Position numbers and translations under genes: made by a program
In this document: positions 25,635-34,740 of the stretch, piece after piece
Numbering within the stretch: position 1 is the first letter of the stretch
Layout of the letters: each line of letters opens with the position of its first letter
Notes under the pieces: generated by a model
Seen by the model: the letters and a program-made list of their open reading frames with translations, nothing else
Told to the model about the DNA's origin: nothing
Databases searched by the model: none
Assembly: GCA_047626725.1 (NCBI GenBank)
Contig: JBLHSG010000009.1
Coordinates: 1-64,000, forward strand
Direction of reading: 5' to 3'
Source: Ascidiaceihabitans sp034111945
GTDB taxonomy: Bacteria; Pseudomonadota; Alphaproteobacteria; Rhodobacterales; Rhodobacteraceae
Length of the DNA: 64,000 nucleotides

Positions 25635-27209
25635 CTACGCCGCCAATGCTGCCATTAATGGGCCTGCTTCGCGCGATTTGATAATTGCGCGGGCGGCTTG
25701 GCTGTAACCGCTGCCATCGGGGGCCATTTGTGGAAACAATTGCAGGATTTCCGTTTGGGTTTGCACGTCAAAATCCTTCATCGTGCTGGGGCCCGGTAAA
25801 TAGCTTTCGCAAGCCATGCCGTTGGCTGTCACGATCTGGTGACGATCAAACATCATGTGATAGTAGGTGACTTTTTTCACCGACGGATCAGAGCGAATAT
25901 CGCGGTCGTTCACCAGGTCCTTGGCCTTCACCAGCACCTCGAGTTCACCAAACAACAGCTCAGCCCAGCAGCCGGTCATCAGCACGCGATGCTGCGGTGA
26001 TAATAGCAAATCCTGCGTGGCACCAAACTGGCCTTTGGAAAACCGGATAGGGCAATGTTGATCAATCGCCGCAACTGTCCTGTTGCCAATCCAGCGGATC
26101 GGTTGTGGGCCGTCATCGCGAGTCATAATCTGCATACCTGCGCGTAAATCTTGAACAGGAACAGGGCCTTGATCGGTTTCTATCAATGTTCCAAATACAA
26201 AACACGGCACCTGATTTATCTCGACCAATGCAGTGTCCGTGTTCCCGATCGCATCTACAATCGAGTAGTTGAAATAGACGGTTTCCGCGTCCGCATCGCC
26301 GACGATTTCGAATGTGCCATCTGCGTTCAGGGTGATTTGTTGACCGCTGGCCAAGGTCACAGTTGTGCCGACAACCACCGGCGTGCCGTTGATGTGCGTG
26401 ACTGTCAAAGCGCCGCCAGTTGAACTATCATTGCCCAATACATCGAGGGTCTTTGTGTCGTTGTGACCCATGTTGACGCTGTCGTCCTGGGCCACGATTG
26501 TCGATTGAACCGATCCGCCAGCAATTAGCAGATTGGTGTCATAACTGCTGTCACCAACGTCTGCGACGCCAATTTTTAGTGTGTTTGGCTGGCCTGAAAC
26601 GACTGTCGCGACAAAGGTCAATGTGACGGTAAAGCCATCCATTTCAGTGTTGTAGGCGTCGCCCGTGTTGTCCAGATAGATGTTGCCTGTTTCGCCGCCG
26701 TTGATGTTGCCGATAGATGCTGTGCCGTCGCCAACGCTGACTTGCGCCAATTGCCCGTTGACCCAAACGCCGACAACGTCGTTGTACTGTGAGTTGGCAA
26801 ATTCAGGATATTCTTCGGAACTCAGAACAAAATCGATGGTGATTGTATCGCCGGTTGGGGTGAAATTAACCTCTAGAAATGCGGCGTCGCCGGTGCCAGC
26901 GCCTGCAAGCGTGGTAAAATCCGCATCCGCGCCACCGGATGTATTGGTGCTGGTCGATGCTGATTGGTTGGTGTTTGTGGTGCCGTCAGAATTGGTGAAA
27001 TCCGCGACGTATCCGGTGGACAAGATCACGCCCGAGTCGCCCGGCGTTGCCTCGTTTGAGATGGCGTCGCCGTTTGTATAAATGCCAGAGGACAGCGCAT
27101 CGCCAGTGTAGCTCGCGGAATTGATCGTAATTCCGTCGCCAAAAATCTCATTTGCCATTGCCGTGGCAGTTGCGGTGCTGTCGATGGGTAGTTCTGTTGC
27201 AGTCGGCAT
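25635..27209 (-). CDS. Secreted Hint-domain protein with choice-of-anchor-L-like and cadherin-like regions
   Basis: A 524-residue protein with no classical signal peptide. Its layout is an N-terminal region resembling the choice-of-anchor L domain (about 15-230, VLSSEEYPEFANSQYNDVVGVWVNG). An Asp/Gly/Thr-rich cadherin/VCBS-like segment follows (about 240-335, NDSSTGGALTVTHINGTPV). A Hint (hedgehog/intein) domain occupies about 340-490, starting CFVFGTLIETDQGPVPVQDL with the nucleophile Cys and containing SPQHRVLM. Proteins of this type in roseobacters are thought to leave by type I secretion and may self-cleave. An inferred function is self-processing of the N-terminal part. GAGG precedes the ATG. 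A second Hint protein lies at 39526. Confidence 0.82.
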   Translation of the reverse strand: MPTATELPIDSTATATAMANEIFGDGITINSASYTGDALSSGIYTNGDAISNEATPGDSGVILSTGYVADFTNSDGTTNTNQSASTSTNTSGGADADFTTLAGAGTGDAAFLEVNFTPTGDTITIDFVLSSEEYPEFANSQYNDVVGVWVNGQLAQVSVGDGTASIGNINGGETGNIYLDNTGDAYNTEMDGFTVTLTFVATVVSGQPNTLKIGVADVGDSSYDTNLLIAGGSVQSTIVAQDDSVNMGHNDTKTLDVLGNDSSTGGALTVTHINGTPVVVGTTVTLASGQQITLNADGTFEIVGDADAETVYFNYSIVDAIGNTDTALVEINQVPCFVFGTLIETDQGPVPVQDLRAGMQIMTRDDGPQPIRWIGNRTVAAIDQHCPIRFSKGQFGATQDLLLSPQHRVLMTGCWAELLFGELEVLVKAKDLVNDRDIRSDPSVKKVTYYHMMFDRHQIVTANGMACESYLPGPSTMKDFDVQTQTEILQLFPQMAPDGSGYSQAARAIIKSREAGPLMAALAA

Positions 27210-27488
27210 CTTAACCTCGAGTATTTCGCCGGTGTTTTGGCGTTCGAGTGTTAATTTGCCTGAACAATCGGGCGGTGCCGCGATCAGATTGTGAACATTT
27301 GTCTTAAAATAGAGGGATTGTATCCATTCTTGCGATTTTTCGCGTAAGGGTTTGAATTATTTTAGTTTTTATGTGTCTTGGGGTCAAAATAGACCGCGAC
27401 AATAGGCCAAATCTTGGCCCATTGTGTTGATTTTGACAACTTTAAACCCGTTTTGCCATAGTTGAGCAAACGACGTGCAACCTGAGGT

Positions 27489-29411
27489 TCAGTCGCGTCC
27501 GCGGGTTTCAAAACGCGGCAACATCGCGCTGAAATCTTTGCCAAGACCGCCTTCGTCTTCGACAAACTTTTTATATAGCGCCAAAGCGAGTGCGCCCATT
27601 GGCGTATCTGCATCCGCAGCTTCGGCGGCTTGTTGGCTTAGCCCCAAATCTTTTAGCATCAGTTCTGCCGCAAATCCGGGCGTGTAATCATTGTCCGCAG
27701 GACTGTTCGGGCCGACACCCGGGGCAGGGCAGTAGGCGTTCATCGACCAGGAATAGCCCGATGACGTCGACACAACGTCGAACATCTTTTGACGGTCCAG
27801 ACCCAGTTTATCAGCCAGCGCAAACGCCTCGCAGGTGGCGATCATTGTCGCGCCCAAAATCATGTTGTTGCAGATTTTCGCAGCTTGGCCCGCGCCTGCG
27901 TCACCGCAATGCACGGCTTTTTGCCCCATGATGTCGAACAACGGCTGAACCTTGGCAAAACCCGCGCTGGACCCACCGGCCATGAACGTCAATGTGCCGC
28001 CCGCCGCACCACCAATGCCGCCTGAAACAGGGGCGTCGACTGCCAGCAATCCGCAGGCCGCCGCATCAATCGCGACCGCGCGCGCGCTTTCTACATCGAC
28101 GGTTGAACAATCCAGCAACGTGGCACCGGCCTGCATGGCAGGGATCACTTCAGCCGCGACAGATCGCAGGATCGCGCCATTGGGCAGCATGGTGATCACA
28201 ACGTCTGCACCTGTCGCGGCCTCAACCGCGTTTGATGCAACTGCGACGCCCTTTGCGGTGATGCCGATGGGGTCAAATCCGCTAACATTGTGGCCCGCAG
28301 CGGCCAAGTTCGCGGCCATTGGCGCACCCATGTTGCCCAACCCGATAAAGCCGATGTTCATGCTGTTTCCTTCCGATTTTATTCCAAGGTCGCCCTTAGC
28401 TTTTGGCAATGGTTGCAGCATTTTGGAAACGGCCATTGGCGGCACGTTGCCATCTGCATATTGCCATTTGGGCGCACGATCTTTGTCGATGATAGCGGCA
28501 CGAATGCCTTCGATAAAGTCACCATGTTCCATCGCGCGCGACGTGAACCGGTATTCAAGATCTAGCGCCTTTGCCATGCTGATCGAGGGGCCGCGCAAAC
28601 GGTGTAAAATTTCAAACGCGCAAGCCATCGACAGGGGCGAATTACGTCGCATGGATTTCAACGTTTGTTTGGCAAAATCGCTGTCATCGCTTTGTAAGGT
28701 GGTCAGAACATCGCCAAGGCTAACGCCGTTAAAGTGGCGATTGATGTCGCCAAGTTGCAATTGAATGGGGCCAATTTCAGCAGGCGTTTCGCCGATCAAA
28801 ATGCTGGGATCGCCTGTTGTTTCTAGCGTTTCGATCAAGGATGTCCATTTGGATTCCGGTATGTAGAGGTCTGCAAAGCCGGCATAAATTGCATCTGAAG
28901 CGTTCATGCGTGCAGCTGTGGTGCCCAAATATTCGCCCAAACGGTCAGGGGCCAACGCCAGCATCAACGACCCGCCAACATCAGGCACCAAACCAATGCC
29001 GACCTCGGGCATGGCGATCTGGCTGCTGTCACCAACGACGCGGTGCGATCCGTGACAGCCAATTCCAACGCCGCCGCCCATGGTGAACCCTTGGAGGAAA
29101 CTGACGACCGGTTTTGAGTATTCAAATATCTTTGCGTTCAGGCGATATTCATCAGCCCAAAATGTCTGACCATAGCTGAAATCACGCTTGAGACCGGTGG
29201 CGTAAAGATCTGCAATATCTCCGCCAGAGCAAAAGGCGCGGGTCCCTTCGGCGTCCAAAACAACCACGTCCACCGCGTTGTCATCGCGCCATGCATCAAG
29301 GGCGGCCTCGATCGCCATGCACATCTCGTAGGTCATGGCGTTCAACGCCTGTGGGCGCTGCAAAGTGATGCGACCAGCACGACCGGTAATGCGGATTGAA
29401 ATGTCGCTCAT
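27489..29411 (-). CDS. Fused 3-hydroxyisobutyryl-CoA hydrolase / 3-hydroxyisobutyrate dehydrogenase
   Basis: One 640-residue frame encodes two consecutive valine-catabolism enzymes. Residues 1 to about 342 are an enoyl-CoA-hydratase-like 3-hydroxyisobutyryl-CoA hydrolase (RAFCSGGDIADLYA, QGFTMGGGVGIGCHGSHRVV, MPEVGIGLVPDVGGS). Residues 351-640 are a 3-hydroxyisobutyrate dehydrogenase of normal length (NIGFIGLGNMGAPMAANL, DAPVSGGIGGAAGGTL, the catalytic-Lys region GAGQAAKICNNM). The junction still contains a ribosome-binding-site-like GGAAGGAAACAGC right before the ATG at 28361. An out-of-frame TAA lies just upstream, so the fusion looks like loss of a stop by a small indel between two genes. 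The dehydrogenase may also be made separately from 28361. Linked to acyl-CoA dehydrogenase upstream (12-base gap) and mmsA nearby. Confidence 0.85.
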   Translation of the reverse strand: MSDISIRITGRAGRITLQRPQALNAMTYEMCMAIEAALDAWRDDNAVDVVVLDAEGTRAFCSGGDIADLYATGLKRDFSYGQTFWADEYRLNAKIFEYSKPVVSFLQGFTMGGGVGIGCHGSHRVVGDSSQIAMPEVGIGLVPDVGGSLMLALAPDRLGEYLGTTAARMNASDAIYAGFADLYIPESKWTSLIETLETTGDPSILIGETPAEIGPIQLQLGDINRHFNGVSLGDVLTTLQSDDSDFAKQTLKSMRRNSPLSMACAFEILHRLRGPSISMAKALDLEYRFTSRAMEHGDFIEGIRAAIIDKDRAPKWQYADGNVPPMAVSKMLQPLPKAKGDLGIKSEGNSMNIGFIGLGNMGAPMAANLAAAGHNVSGFDPIGITAKGVAVASNAVEAATGADVVITMLPNGAILRSVAAEVIPAMQAGATLLDCSTVDVESARAVAIDAAACGLLAVDAPVSGGIGGAAGGTLTFMAGGSSAGFAKVQPLFDIMGQKAVHCGDAGAGQAAKICNNMILGATMIATCEAFALADKLGLDRQKMFDVVSTSSGYSWSMNAYCPAPGVGPNSPADNDYTPGFAAELMLKDLGLSQQAAEAADADTPMGALALALYKKFVEDEGGLGKDFSAMLPRFETRGRD

Positions 29412-29422
29412 TTGTGGGCTCC

Positions 29423-30565
29423 TTAGCGGTTTTTCAACATCTCGCGGGCGACAATCACGCGCATGATTTCGTTGGTGCCCTCAAGGATTTGGTGCACCCG
29501 CAAATCACGGACCAGTTTTTCGATGCCGTAGTCCGCAAGGTAGCCGTAGCCACCGTGCAATTGCAGGCATTGATCGACGATTTTGCTGCCCGCGTCGGTC
29601 ACGAATTTCTTGGCCATAGCGCAGAATTTTGTAGCGTCTGGCGCACCTGTGTCCAGTTTCCAGGCGGCATGGCGCAGGAATGTGCGCGCGGCCTGTAATT
29701 CGATTTCCATGTCGGCAAGGCGCCATTGCAGCCCTTGGAATTGGTCGATGGTTTGGCCAAATGCTTTGCGTTCACCCATGTAGGCGAGCGTCGCGTTTAA
29801 GGCAGTTTGTGCGGCCCCGATCGAACAGGCAGCGATGTTCAAACGCCCGCCATCCAGACCCATCATGGCGTATTTAAATCCACGACCTTCTTCGCCGATC
29901 AGGTTGGCGGCATCGACGGCACAGTCATCAAACTGCACCTGCGCTGTGGGTTGTGAACGCCAGCCCATTTTATCCTCAAGCGCGCCGAAACTTAGGCCCG
30001 TTGCGCCGTCTTCGACCAGCATTGCAGACACACCGCCGGCGCCATCGTCGCCTGTGCGCACCATGCAAACATACGCATCCGAATAGCCACCACCCGAGAT
30101 GAACGCCTTGGTGCCGTTCAACGTGTATCCTTCGTTTGTGCGCGCGGCGCGGGTTTTTAAGGCTGACGCATCAGACCCTGATCCCGGTTCGGTTAACGCA
30201 TAGCTAAGCACGGTTTTCATTGTCAAAACATCCGGCATCACGCGCGCCTTTAGGGCGTCGCTGCCAAAGCTGTCGATCATTTTGGCGCACATGTTATGGA
30301 TCGACAGGAATGCGGCCACAGATGGACAAGCCATTGATAATGCTTCGAATACCATTGTCGCATCTAAACGTGACAGGCCTGCGCCGCCGCCGTCTTCGGA
30401 CACGTACAAGCCGCCAAAACCCAATGCCCCAACTTCGGGCCATAGCGATTTCGGGATGGTTCCGTCCGCCTCCCATTGGCGCGCAAACGGCGCGATGTTG
30501 TCCTGACCAAAGCCATAAGCCATGTCAAAAATGGCGGTCTGTTCTTCGCTAAGTGCAAAATCCAT
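29423..30565 (-). CDS. Acyl-CoA dehydrogenase (probable isobutyryl-CoA dehydrogenase)
   Basis: FAD enzyme oxidising short branched acyl-CoA to the 2-enoyl-CoA. The 380-residue protein has the family motifs YALTEPGSGSDASALKT, GTKAFISGGG, and a C-terminal LHGGYGYLADYGIEKLVRDLRVHQILEGTNEIMR that includes the catalytic-Glu region. The frame runs to 30625, but ATG 30565 gives MDFALSEEQ with GAGG upstream and standard length. It precedes the hydrolase/dehydrogenase fusion by 12 bases, so isobutyryl-CoA (valine pathway) is the best substrate guess. Direct repeats lie upstream. Confidence 0.88.
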   Translation of the reverse strand: MDFALSEEQTAIFDMAYGFGQDNIAPFARQWEADGTIPKSLWPEVGALGFGGLYVSEDGGGAGLSRLDATMVFEALSMACPSVAAFLSIHNMCAKMIDSFGSDALKARVMPDVLTMKTVLSYALTEPGSGSDASALKTRAARTNEGYTLNGTKAFISGGGYSDAYVCMVRTGDDGAGGVSAMLVEDGATGLSFGALEDKMGWRSQPTAQVQFDDCAVDAANLIGEEGRGFKYAMMGLDGGRLNIAACSIGAAQTALNATLAYMGERKAFGQTIDQFQGLQWRLADMEIELQAARTFLRHAAWKLDTGAPDATKFCAMAKKFVTDAGSKIVDQCLQLHGGYGYLADYGIEKLVRDLRVHQILEGTNEIMRVIVAREMLKNR

Positions 30566-30597
30566 TGGGGTGCCTCGCGGTTGCGCAAATGATGAAC

Positions 30598-30622
30598 TGC
30601 CAATTGAAAATTGCCAATTGAA
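30598..30622. promoter_or_regulatory. Tandem direct repeats upstream of the acyl-CoA dehydrogenase gene
   Basis: TGCCAATTGAA occurs at 30598-30608 and again at 30612-30622, a 14-base period, each with a CAATTG palindrome core. They lie 33 bases from the acyl-CoA dehydrogenase start, in the region divergent to the phosphatase gene. A regulator-binding or promoter element is plausible but unproven. Confidence 0.4.
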
Positions 30623-30752
30623 CAAGTGTTAAATTCCGAAAGTTTCAGGAATGTTGCAAGGACAAAGCGCACATGCAAAGGTTCTCGCGCAAGTTTTATT
30701 TATTTCGAGAGCCTTTCATTTCGGGCTCGAATTGTTTCGAAAAGGACATTTG

Positions 30753-32099
30753 ATGAAGACGTTCAAAACAGCGCTGGCTGCGGTTGCGTGGGCCGGGATC
30801 AGCAGTTCAGCGGCGATCGCACAAACCGCCACGCACGGCTGGGTGCAATACACATTTGACAGCAAGGCGCAGGCGCGGGTTGTGATTGCAGCCACGGAGA
30901 CCTGTCCGCAAATCATGCACGACACCGGCAAGGTCGATATGATCCTGCGTTCAAAAAATGCGCCCACCGGTTTTGACAAAATCCGCGTGTGCGAAGGCGA
31001 TGTTGACGCCACAATGATGAACATGTCCGCAGGTGGGATCAGCCTGCCGACGCCTAAAGCCGACCCGAAAAAGATCGCTGTGCTTGGCGATACCGGCTGC
31101 CGTGTCGCCTACGGCACCGTGCAAAACTGCACCGGCAACGGAACTGGCCCGAAATGGGATTACGTCGATGTGGCCAACAGTGCTGCGGGCCAATCGCCTG
31201 ATCTGCTGATCCATGTGGGCGACATGCACTACCGCGAAGAATCATACGGCAAATGCGGCCCCACCAAAGGGTGTTTGCAAAAGAACATCGGCCTGACGTG
31301 GTCCAGCTGGCAGGCAGATTTTTTTGACCCCTCGGCCAAGCTGTTGTCAGCGGCCGCAATGATCCCAGTGCGCGGCAATCACGAGGATTGCTCGCGGGCG
31401 TGGCGGGGTTGGTTCTTCTTGTTGGACCCAGAGCCGATTGAGCTTGCCAACGATATCTGGCCAGATCAGTGCCCAACGGCCGATTTAGCAGGCCAAAACT
31501 GGAACTATACGGCGCCGTATCCGGTGAAATTTGACAACCTACAGGTCATTGTAATGGACACATCGCGCATTGATCACGACACGCGCCGCTACCCAGATGG
31601 GGCAATGGTCGCCCAATACACTGGTGAATTTACCCACATCGAAAAGATTGCCCAAGATGCGGGCACACTGTCATCTTGGCTGGTGACGCACCGCCCGTTC
31701 TGGGCTGTTGCCAGTTGGGGCACAGATTCAGCTGGGCCTACGGATTTGACGCTGCAGGCCGCGTTGAAGGCCAGCAAAGAAGGCGCGCTGCCGGCACAGG
31801 TCAAAGCGACCATGGCGGGGCATATCCATTTGGCGCAACAAGTGAATTTTCCGGACGCGCGGCCCAAGCAGTTTGTGTTCGGCAATGGCGGTACAAAACG
31901 CGATCCGGCGTTGGGAACGGCGTCAGGTTTGAGCGCCCAGACAATCACCGCGCTCAGGCGGATTGGCGCAGACAAAGACAGCTTTTTCTGGTCGTATGAT
32001 TTCAGCTACGGGATCATTACGGCGGGTGCGTCAACGTGGGATGTCGCGTTTAAGGACAAGGCAGGGGCAGATCTGCACCAAACGACGTTCTCTCGCTAA
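30753..32099 (+). CDS. Exported metallophosphoesterase
   Basis: A 448-residue calcineurin-like phosphoesterase. It starts with a signal peptide (MKTFKTALAAVAWAGISSSA, cleavage near AIAQ), so it is periplasmic or secreted. The metal-ligand motifs of the family appear in order: GDTG, GDMHYRE, GNHEDC, a later THRPFW and GHIHLA. The region before the first motif (about 25-110) is an extra N-terminal domain. Several Cys residues (MCP..., CGPTKGC) suggest disulfides. The frame extends upstream to 30651, but the ATG with AAGGA gives the signal peptide. It sits on the opposite strand between valine-catabolism genes with no evident functional link. The substrate is unknown. Confidence 0.85.
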   Translation: MKTFKTALAAVAWAGISSSAAIAQTATHGWVQYTFDSKAQARVVIAATETCPQIMHDTGKVDMILRSKNAPTGFDKIRVCEGDVDATMMNMSAGGISLPTPKADPKKIAVLGDTGCRVAYGTVQNCTGNGTGPKWDYVDVANSAAGQSPDLLIHVGDMHYREESYGKCGPTKGCLQKNIGLTWSSWQADFFDPSAKLLSAAAMIPVRGNHEDCSRAWRGWFFLLDPEPIELANDIWPDQCPTADLAGQNWNYTAPYPVKFDNLQVIVMDTSRIDHDTRRYPDGAMVAQYTGEFTHIEKIAQDAGTLSSWLVTHRPFWAVASWGTDSAGPTDLTLQAALKASKEGALPAQVKATMAGHIHLAQQVNFPDARPKQFVFGNGGTKRDPALGTASGLSAQTITALRRIGADKDSFFWSYDFSYGIITAGASTWDVAFKDKAGADLHQTTFSR

Positions 32100-32115
32100 T
32101 TTTATCCACAAAAAA

Positions 32116-32143
32116 GCCGCCGCTGGAGTGATCCGGCGGCGGC
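32116..32143. terminator. Bidirectional terminator between the phosphoesterase gene and mmsA
   Basis: GCCGCCGCTGG, loop AGTGAT, CCGGCGGCGGC; an 11-bp stem with one wobble. The minus-strand side is followed by six T (strong for mmsA), the plus side by AATTTT. Confidence 0.85.
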
Positions 32144-32169
32144 AATTTTAATGGTTCTGGATGGCTTGG

Positions 32170-33669
32170 TTATTCCATGACTGGAATAGAAAACTCGCCG
32201 CCTTCTTTGATGCCTGATGGCCAGCGCGCGGTCACAGTTTTGGTGCGTGTGTAGAATTTAAACGCATCCGGACCGTGCTGGTTCAAATCGCCAAAGACCG
32301 ATTTTTTCCAGCCGCCAAACGTGTGGTAGGCCAATGGCACAGGGATTGGCACGTTGATGCCGACCATGCCCACGTTGATCCGGTTTGCGAAATCACGCGC
32401 CGCATCGCCGTCGCGGGTAAAGATCGCGGTGCCGTTGCCGTACTCGTGATCCATCGCCAAACCCAAGGCTTCTTCGTAGGTTTCTGCGCGCACACAGGTC
32501 AGGACCGGGCCAAAGATTTCGTGCTTGTAGATGTCCATGTCTTTGGTCGCGCGGTCAAACAAATGTGGCCCGACAAAGAACCCTTCTTCGTAGCCCTGAA
32601 GCGAGAAATCGCGACCATCCACAACCAATTCAGCGCCTTGATCGATGCCGGTTTGAACCAGACGTTCGATGTTTGCTTTGGCAGCCGCAGTCACAACGGG
32701 CCCGTAATCAACGTCGTTGCCGGATGTGTAGGGGCCGACTTTTAGTTTTTCGATGCGTGGGACCAGTTTTTCGATCAGACGATCTGCGGTGTCATCGCCA
32801 ACCGGAACGGCCACCGAAATCGCCATGCAACGTTCGCCTGCCGCGCCGTAACCGGCACCGATCAATGCGTCTGCTGCTTGATCCATGTCCGCGTCTGGCA
32901 TGATGATCATGTGGTTTTTCGCGCCGCCAAAACACTGGACGCGTTTGCCGTTCGCACAGCCCGTGGAATAGATATATTCCGCAATCGGGGTCGAACCCAC
33001 AAAGCCAACGGACTGGATCACATCGTGGTGCAAGATCGCGTCGACGGCTTCTTTGTCGCCGTTCACAACCTGCAGGATGCCTTTTGGCAAACCGGCTTCT
33101 TCCATCAATTCGGCCAACATCAATGGCACGGATGGGTCACGTTCGGATGGTTTCAGGATGAACGCGTTGCCACATGCGATGGCTGGCGCAAACATCCACA
33201 TCGGGATCATGGCGGGAAAGTTGAACGGCGTGATGCCGGCTGTCACACCCAAGGCCTGGCGCATGGAATACATGTCGATGCCGGGGCCAGCTGAATCGGT
33301 GTAGTCGCCTTTCAGCAATTCTGGCGCGCCGATGCAGTATTCGACAACTTCTAGGCCGCGTTGCACGTCACCGGCCGCATCAGGCAAGGTTTTGCCGTGC
33401 TCGCGCGACAGGGCCTCGGCCAATTTGTCCATGTTGTCGTTCAAAAGGGCGACGAATTTCATCATCACACGGGCGCGGCGCTGTGGGTTTGTGGCGGCCC
33501 ATTTTGGCTGCGCGGCGGTTGCGGCCTGAACGGCGATGTCCATTTCAGCGGCGGATGCCAATGGGCATTTTGCCTGAATTTCGCCCGTGGCCGGGTTCAT
33601 AACGTCTGCGAAACGGCCTGATGTGCCTTTGACGTGTTCGCCGTTGATATAGTGCGTGAGTTCTTTCAT
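32170..33669 (-). CDS. mmsA: Methylmalonate-semialdehyde dehydrogenase (CoA-acylating)
   Basis: Converts methylmalonate semialdehyde, NAD and CoA to propionyl-CoA at the end of valine degradation. The 499-residue aldehyde dehydrogenase begins MKELTHYINGEHVKGTSGRF. It shows ITPFNFPAMIPMWMF (typical of MmsA), GFVGSTPIAEYIY, and the catalytic Cys in GAAGERCMAISVAVPVG. The frame is open far upstream to 34140, but only the 33669 start has a ribosome-binding site (GGGAG) and the normal length. Divergent from a LysR gene 114 bases away, which probably controls it. Confidence 0.95.
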   Translation of the reverse strand: MKELTHYINGEHVKGTSGRFADVMNPATGEIQAKCPLASAAEMDIAVQAATAAQPKWAATNPQRRARVMMKFVALLNDNMDKLAEALSREHGKTLPDAAGDVQRGLEVVEYCIGAPELLKGDYTDSAGPGIDMYSMRQALGVTAGITPFNFPAMIPMWMFAPAIACGNAFILKPSERDPSVPLMLAELMEEAGLPKGILQVVNGDKEAVDAILHHDVIQSVGFVGSTPIAEYIYSTGCANGKRVQCFGGAKNHMIIMPDADMDQAADALIGAGYGAAGERCMAISVAVPVGDDTADRLIEKLVPRIEKLKVGPYTSGNDVDYGPVVTAAAKANIERLVQTGIDQGAELVVDGRDFSLQGYEEGFFVGPHLFDRATKDMDIYKHEIFGPVLTCVRAETYEEALGLAMDHEYGNGTAIFTRDGDAARDFANRINVGMVGINVPIPVPLAYHTFGGWKKSVFGDLNQHGPDAFKFYTRTKTVTARWPSGIKEGGEFSIPVME

Positions 33670-33745
33670 GGAATTCTCCCTTGCGAATTTGAAGGCATCG
33701 TACCCTTGCAAAAACGCAGGCAACAGAGGAAAGATATCAAAGTCG

Positions 33746-33763
33746 TTTTGCATTTTCGCAAAA
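33746..33763. promoter_or_regulatory. Inverted repeat between mmsA and the LysR gene
   Basis: TTTTGCATTTTCGCAAAA (TTTTGC-N6-GCAAAA), 20 bases before the LysR start and 76 bases from the mmsA start. Size and position fit a LysR-type binding site in a divergent promoter. Confidence 0.5.
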
Positions 33764-33783
33764 TGAAGCTGAGGTTGACCACC

Positions 33784-34686
33784 ATGCAAACCAATTGGGA
33801 TGATCTGCGGCTGTTTCTGACCGTGGCGCGCGAGGGCGGGCTGTCTGCGGCGGGTAAAATCTTGCGTCTTGATCCGGCAACATTGGGGCGGCGCATGACC
33901 CGACTTGAGGATGCAGTGGGCGCGGGCCTGTTCGTGAAATCGCCCCAAGGTTACGCGCTGACCGAAGCAGGTGCAGAATTGTTGGCGCGCAGCGAGGCGG
34001 CAGAGGCGGCGATGCGTTTGGCGACAGCCAGCCTGCCGGATCAAAGCGAAAGCCTGAAGGGGCAAATGCGCATTGGCGCGCCGGATGGTTGTGCAAACTA
34101 CATCCTGCCACAGGTCTGCGCGGCGTTGGCGCAGGACCATCCTGACCTGGATATTCAGATCGTGGCCTTGCCGCGGGTGTTCAACCTGTCACGGCGCGAG
34201 GCGGATTTGGCGATTGGGGTCAGCGCGCCGACTGCGGGGCGATTAACCGTGCAAAAGATCACCGACTACAGCCTGCATTTGGCCGCGTCCCAAAGCTATC
34301 TTAAACGCCACGCCCCGATCAAAACCATCGAGGACCTCAAGGCGCACCGCATCGTGGGCTACATTCCCGACATGATTTTTGACCGTGAACTCGACTACTT
34401 GGCTGATATTGGGGTGGGGCGGGTGCCGCTGGCGTCGAATTCGGTGTCGGTGCAATTGAACCTGCTGCGCCACGGCGGCGGTGTTGGTGTCGTGCATGAT
34501 TTTGCGCTGCCCTCAGCCCCCAAAGTCACGCGAATTTTGATGGATCAGATCAGCCTAAGCCGTAGTTTTTACCTGATCCGCCACGAGGACGACCGCCAAA
34601 ATGCCAAGCTGGCGCGCTTTGCGGCGGAACTTGGGGCTGGTGTGCGGGCCGAAGTTGCGCGTTTGCAAGCTGCAACCTTGACTTGA
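33784..34686 (+). CDS. LysR-family transcriptional regulator
   Basis: A 300-residue LysR-type regulator with an N-terminal winged helix-turn-helix (about 1-62, LFLTVAREGGLSAAGKILRLDPATLGRRMTRLE, read in segments). A substrate-binding-like effector domain follows (about 90-295, GQMRIGAPDGCANYILPQ). The frame runs upstream to 33634, but the ATG at 33784 gives the family start MQTNWDDLRLF. Divergent from mmsA with a TTTTGC-N6-GCAAAA palindrome between them, which suggests control of methylmalonate-semialdehyde dehydrogenase and of itself. The inducer is unknown. Confidence 0.9.
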   Translation: MQTNWDDLRLFLTVAREGGLSAAGKILRLDPATLGRRMTRLEDAVGAGLFVKSPQGYALTEAGAELLARSEAAEAAMRLATASLPDQSESLKGQMRIGAPDGCANYILPQVCAALAQDHPDLDIQIVALPRVFNLSRREADLAIGVSAPTAGRLTVQKITDYSLHLAASQSYLKRHAPIKTIEDLKAHRIVGYIPDMIFDRELDYLADIGVGRVPLASNSVSVQLNLLRHGGGVGVVHDFALPSAPKVTRILMDQISLSRSFYLIRHEDDRQNAKLARFAAELGAGVRAEVARLQAATLT

Positions 34687-34740
34687 ACGCCCCTTTGCGG
34701 TGAGGCTGGGGGGACCACATCACAATTTTATGAGGTCGCC

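Noticed and set aside
27362..27613. Short minus-strand frame overlapping the end of the valine-catabolism fusion gene
   Set aside because: No ribosome-binding site or recognisable sequence; overlaps a firm gene. The gap 27210-27488 is otherwise AT-rich and probably holds the Hint gene promoter.
32170..34140. 656-codon version of mmsA
   Set aside because: The extra N-terminal 157 codons lie opposite the LysR gene and have no homology; the start with a ribosome-binding site is at 33669.
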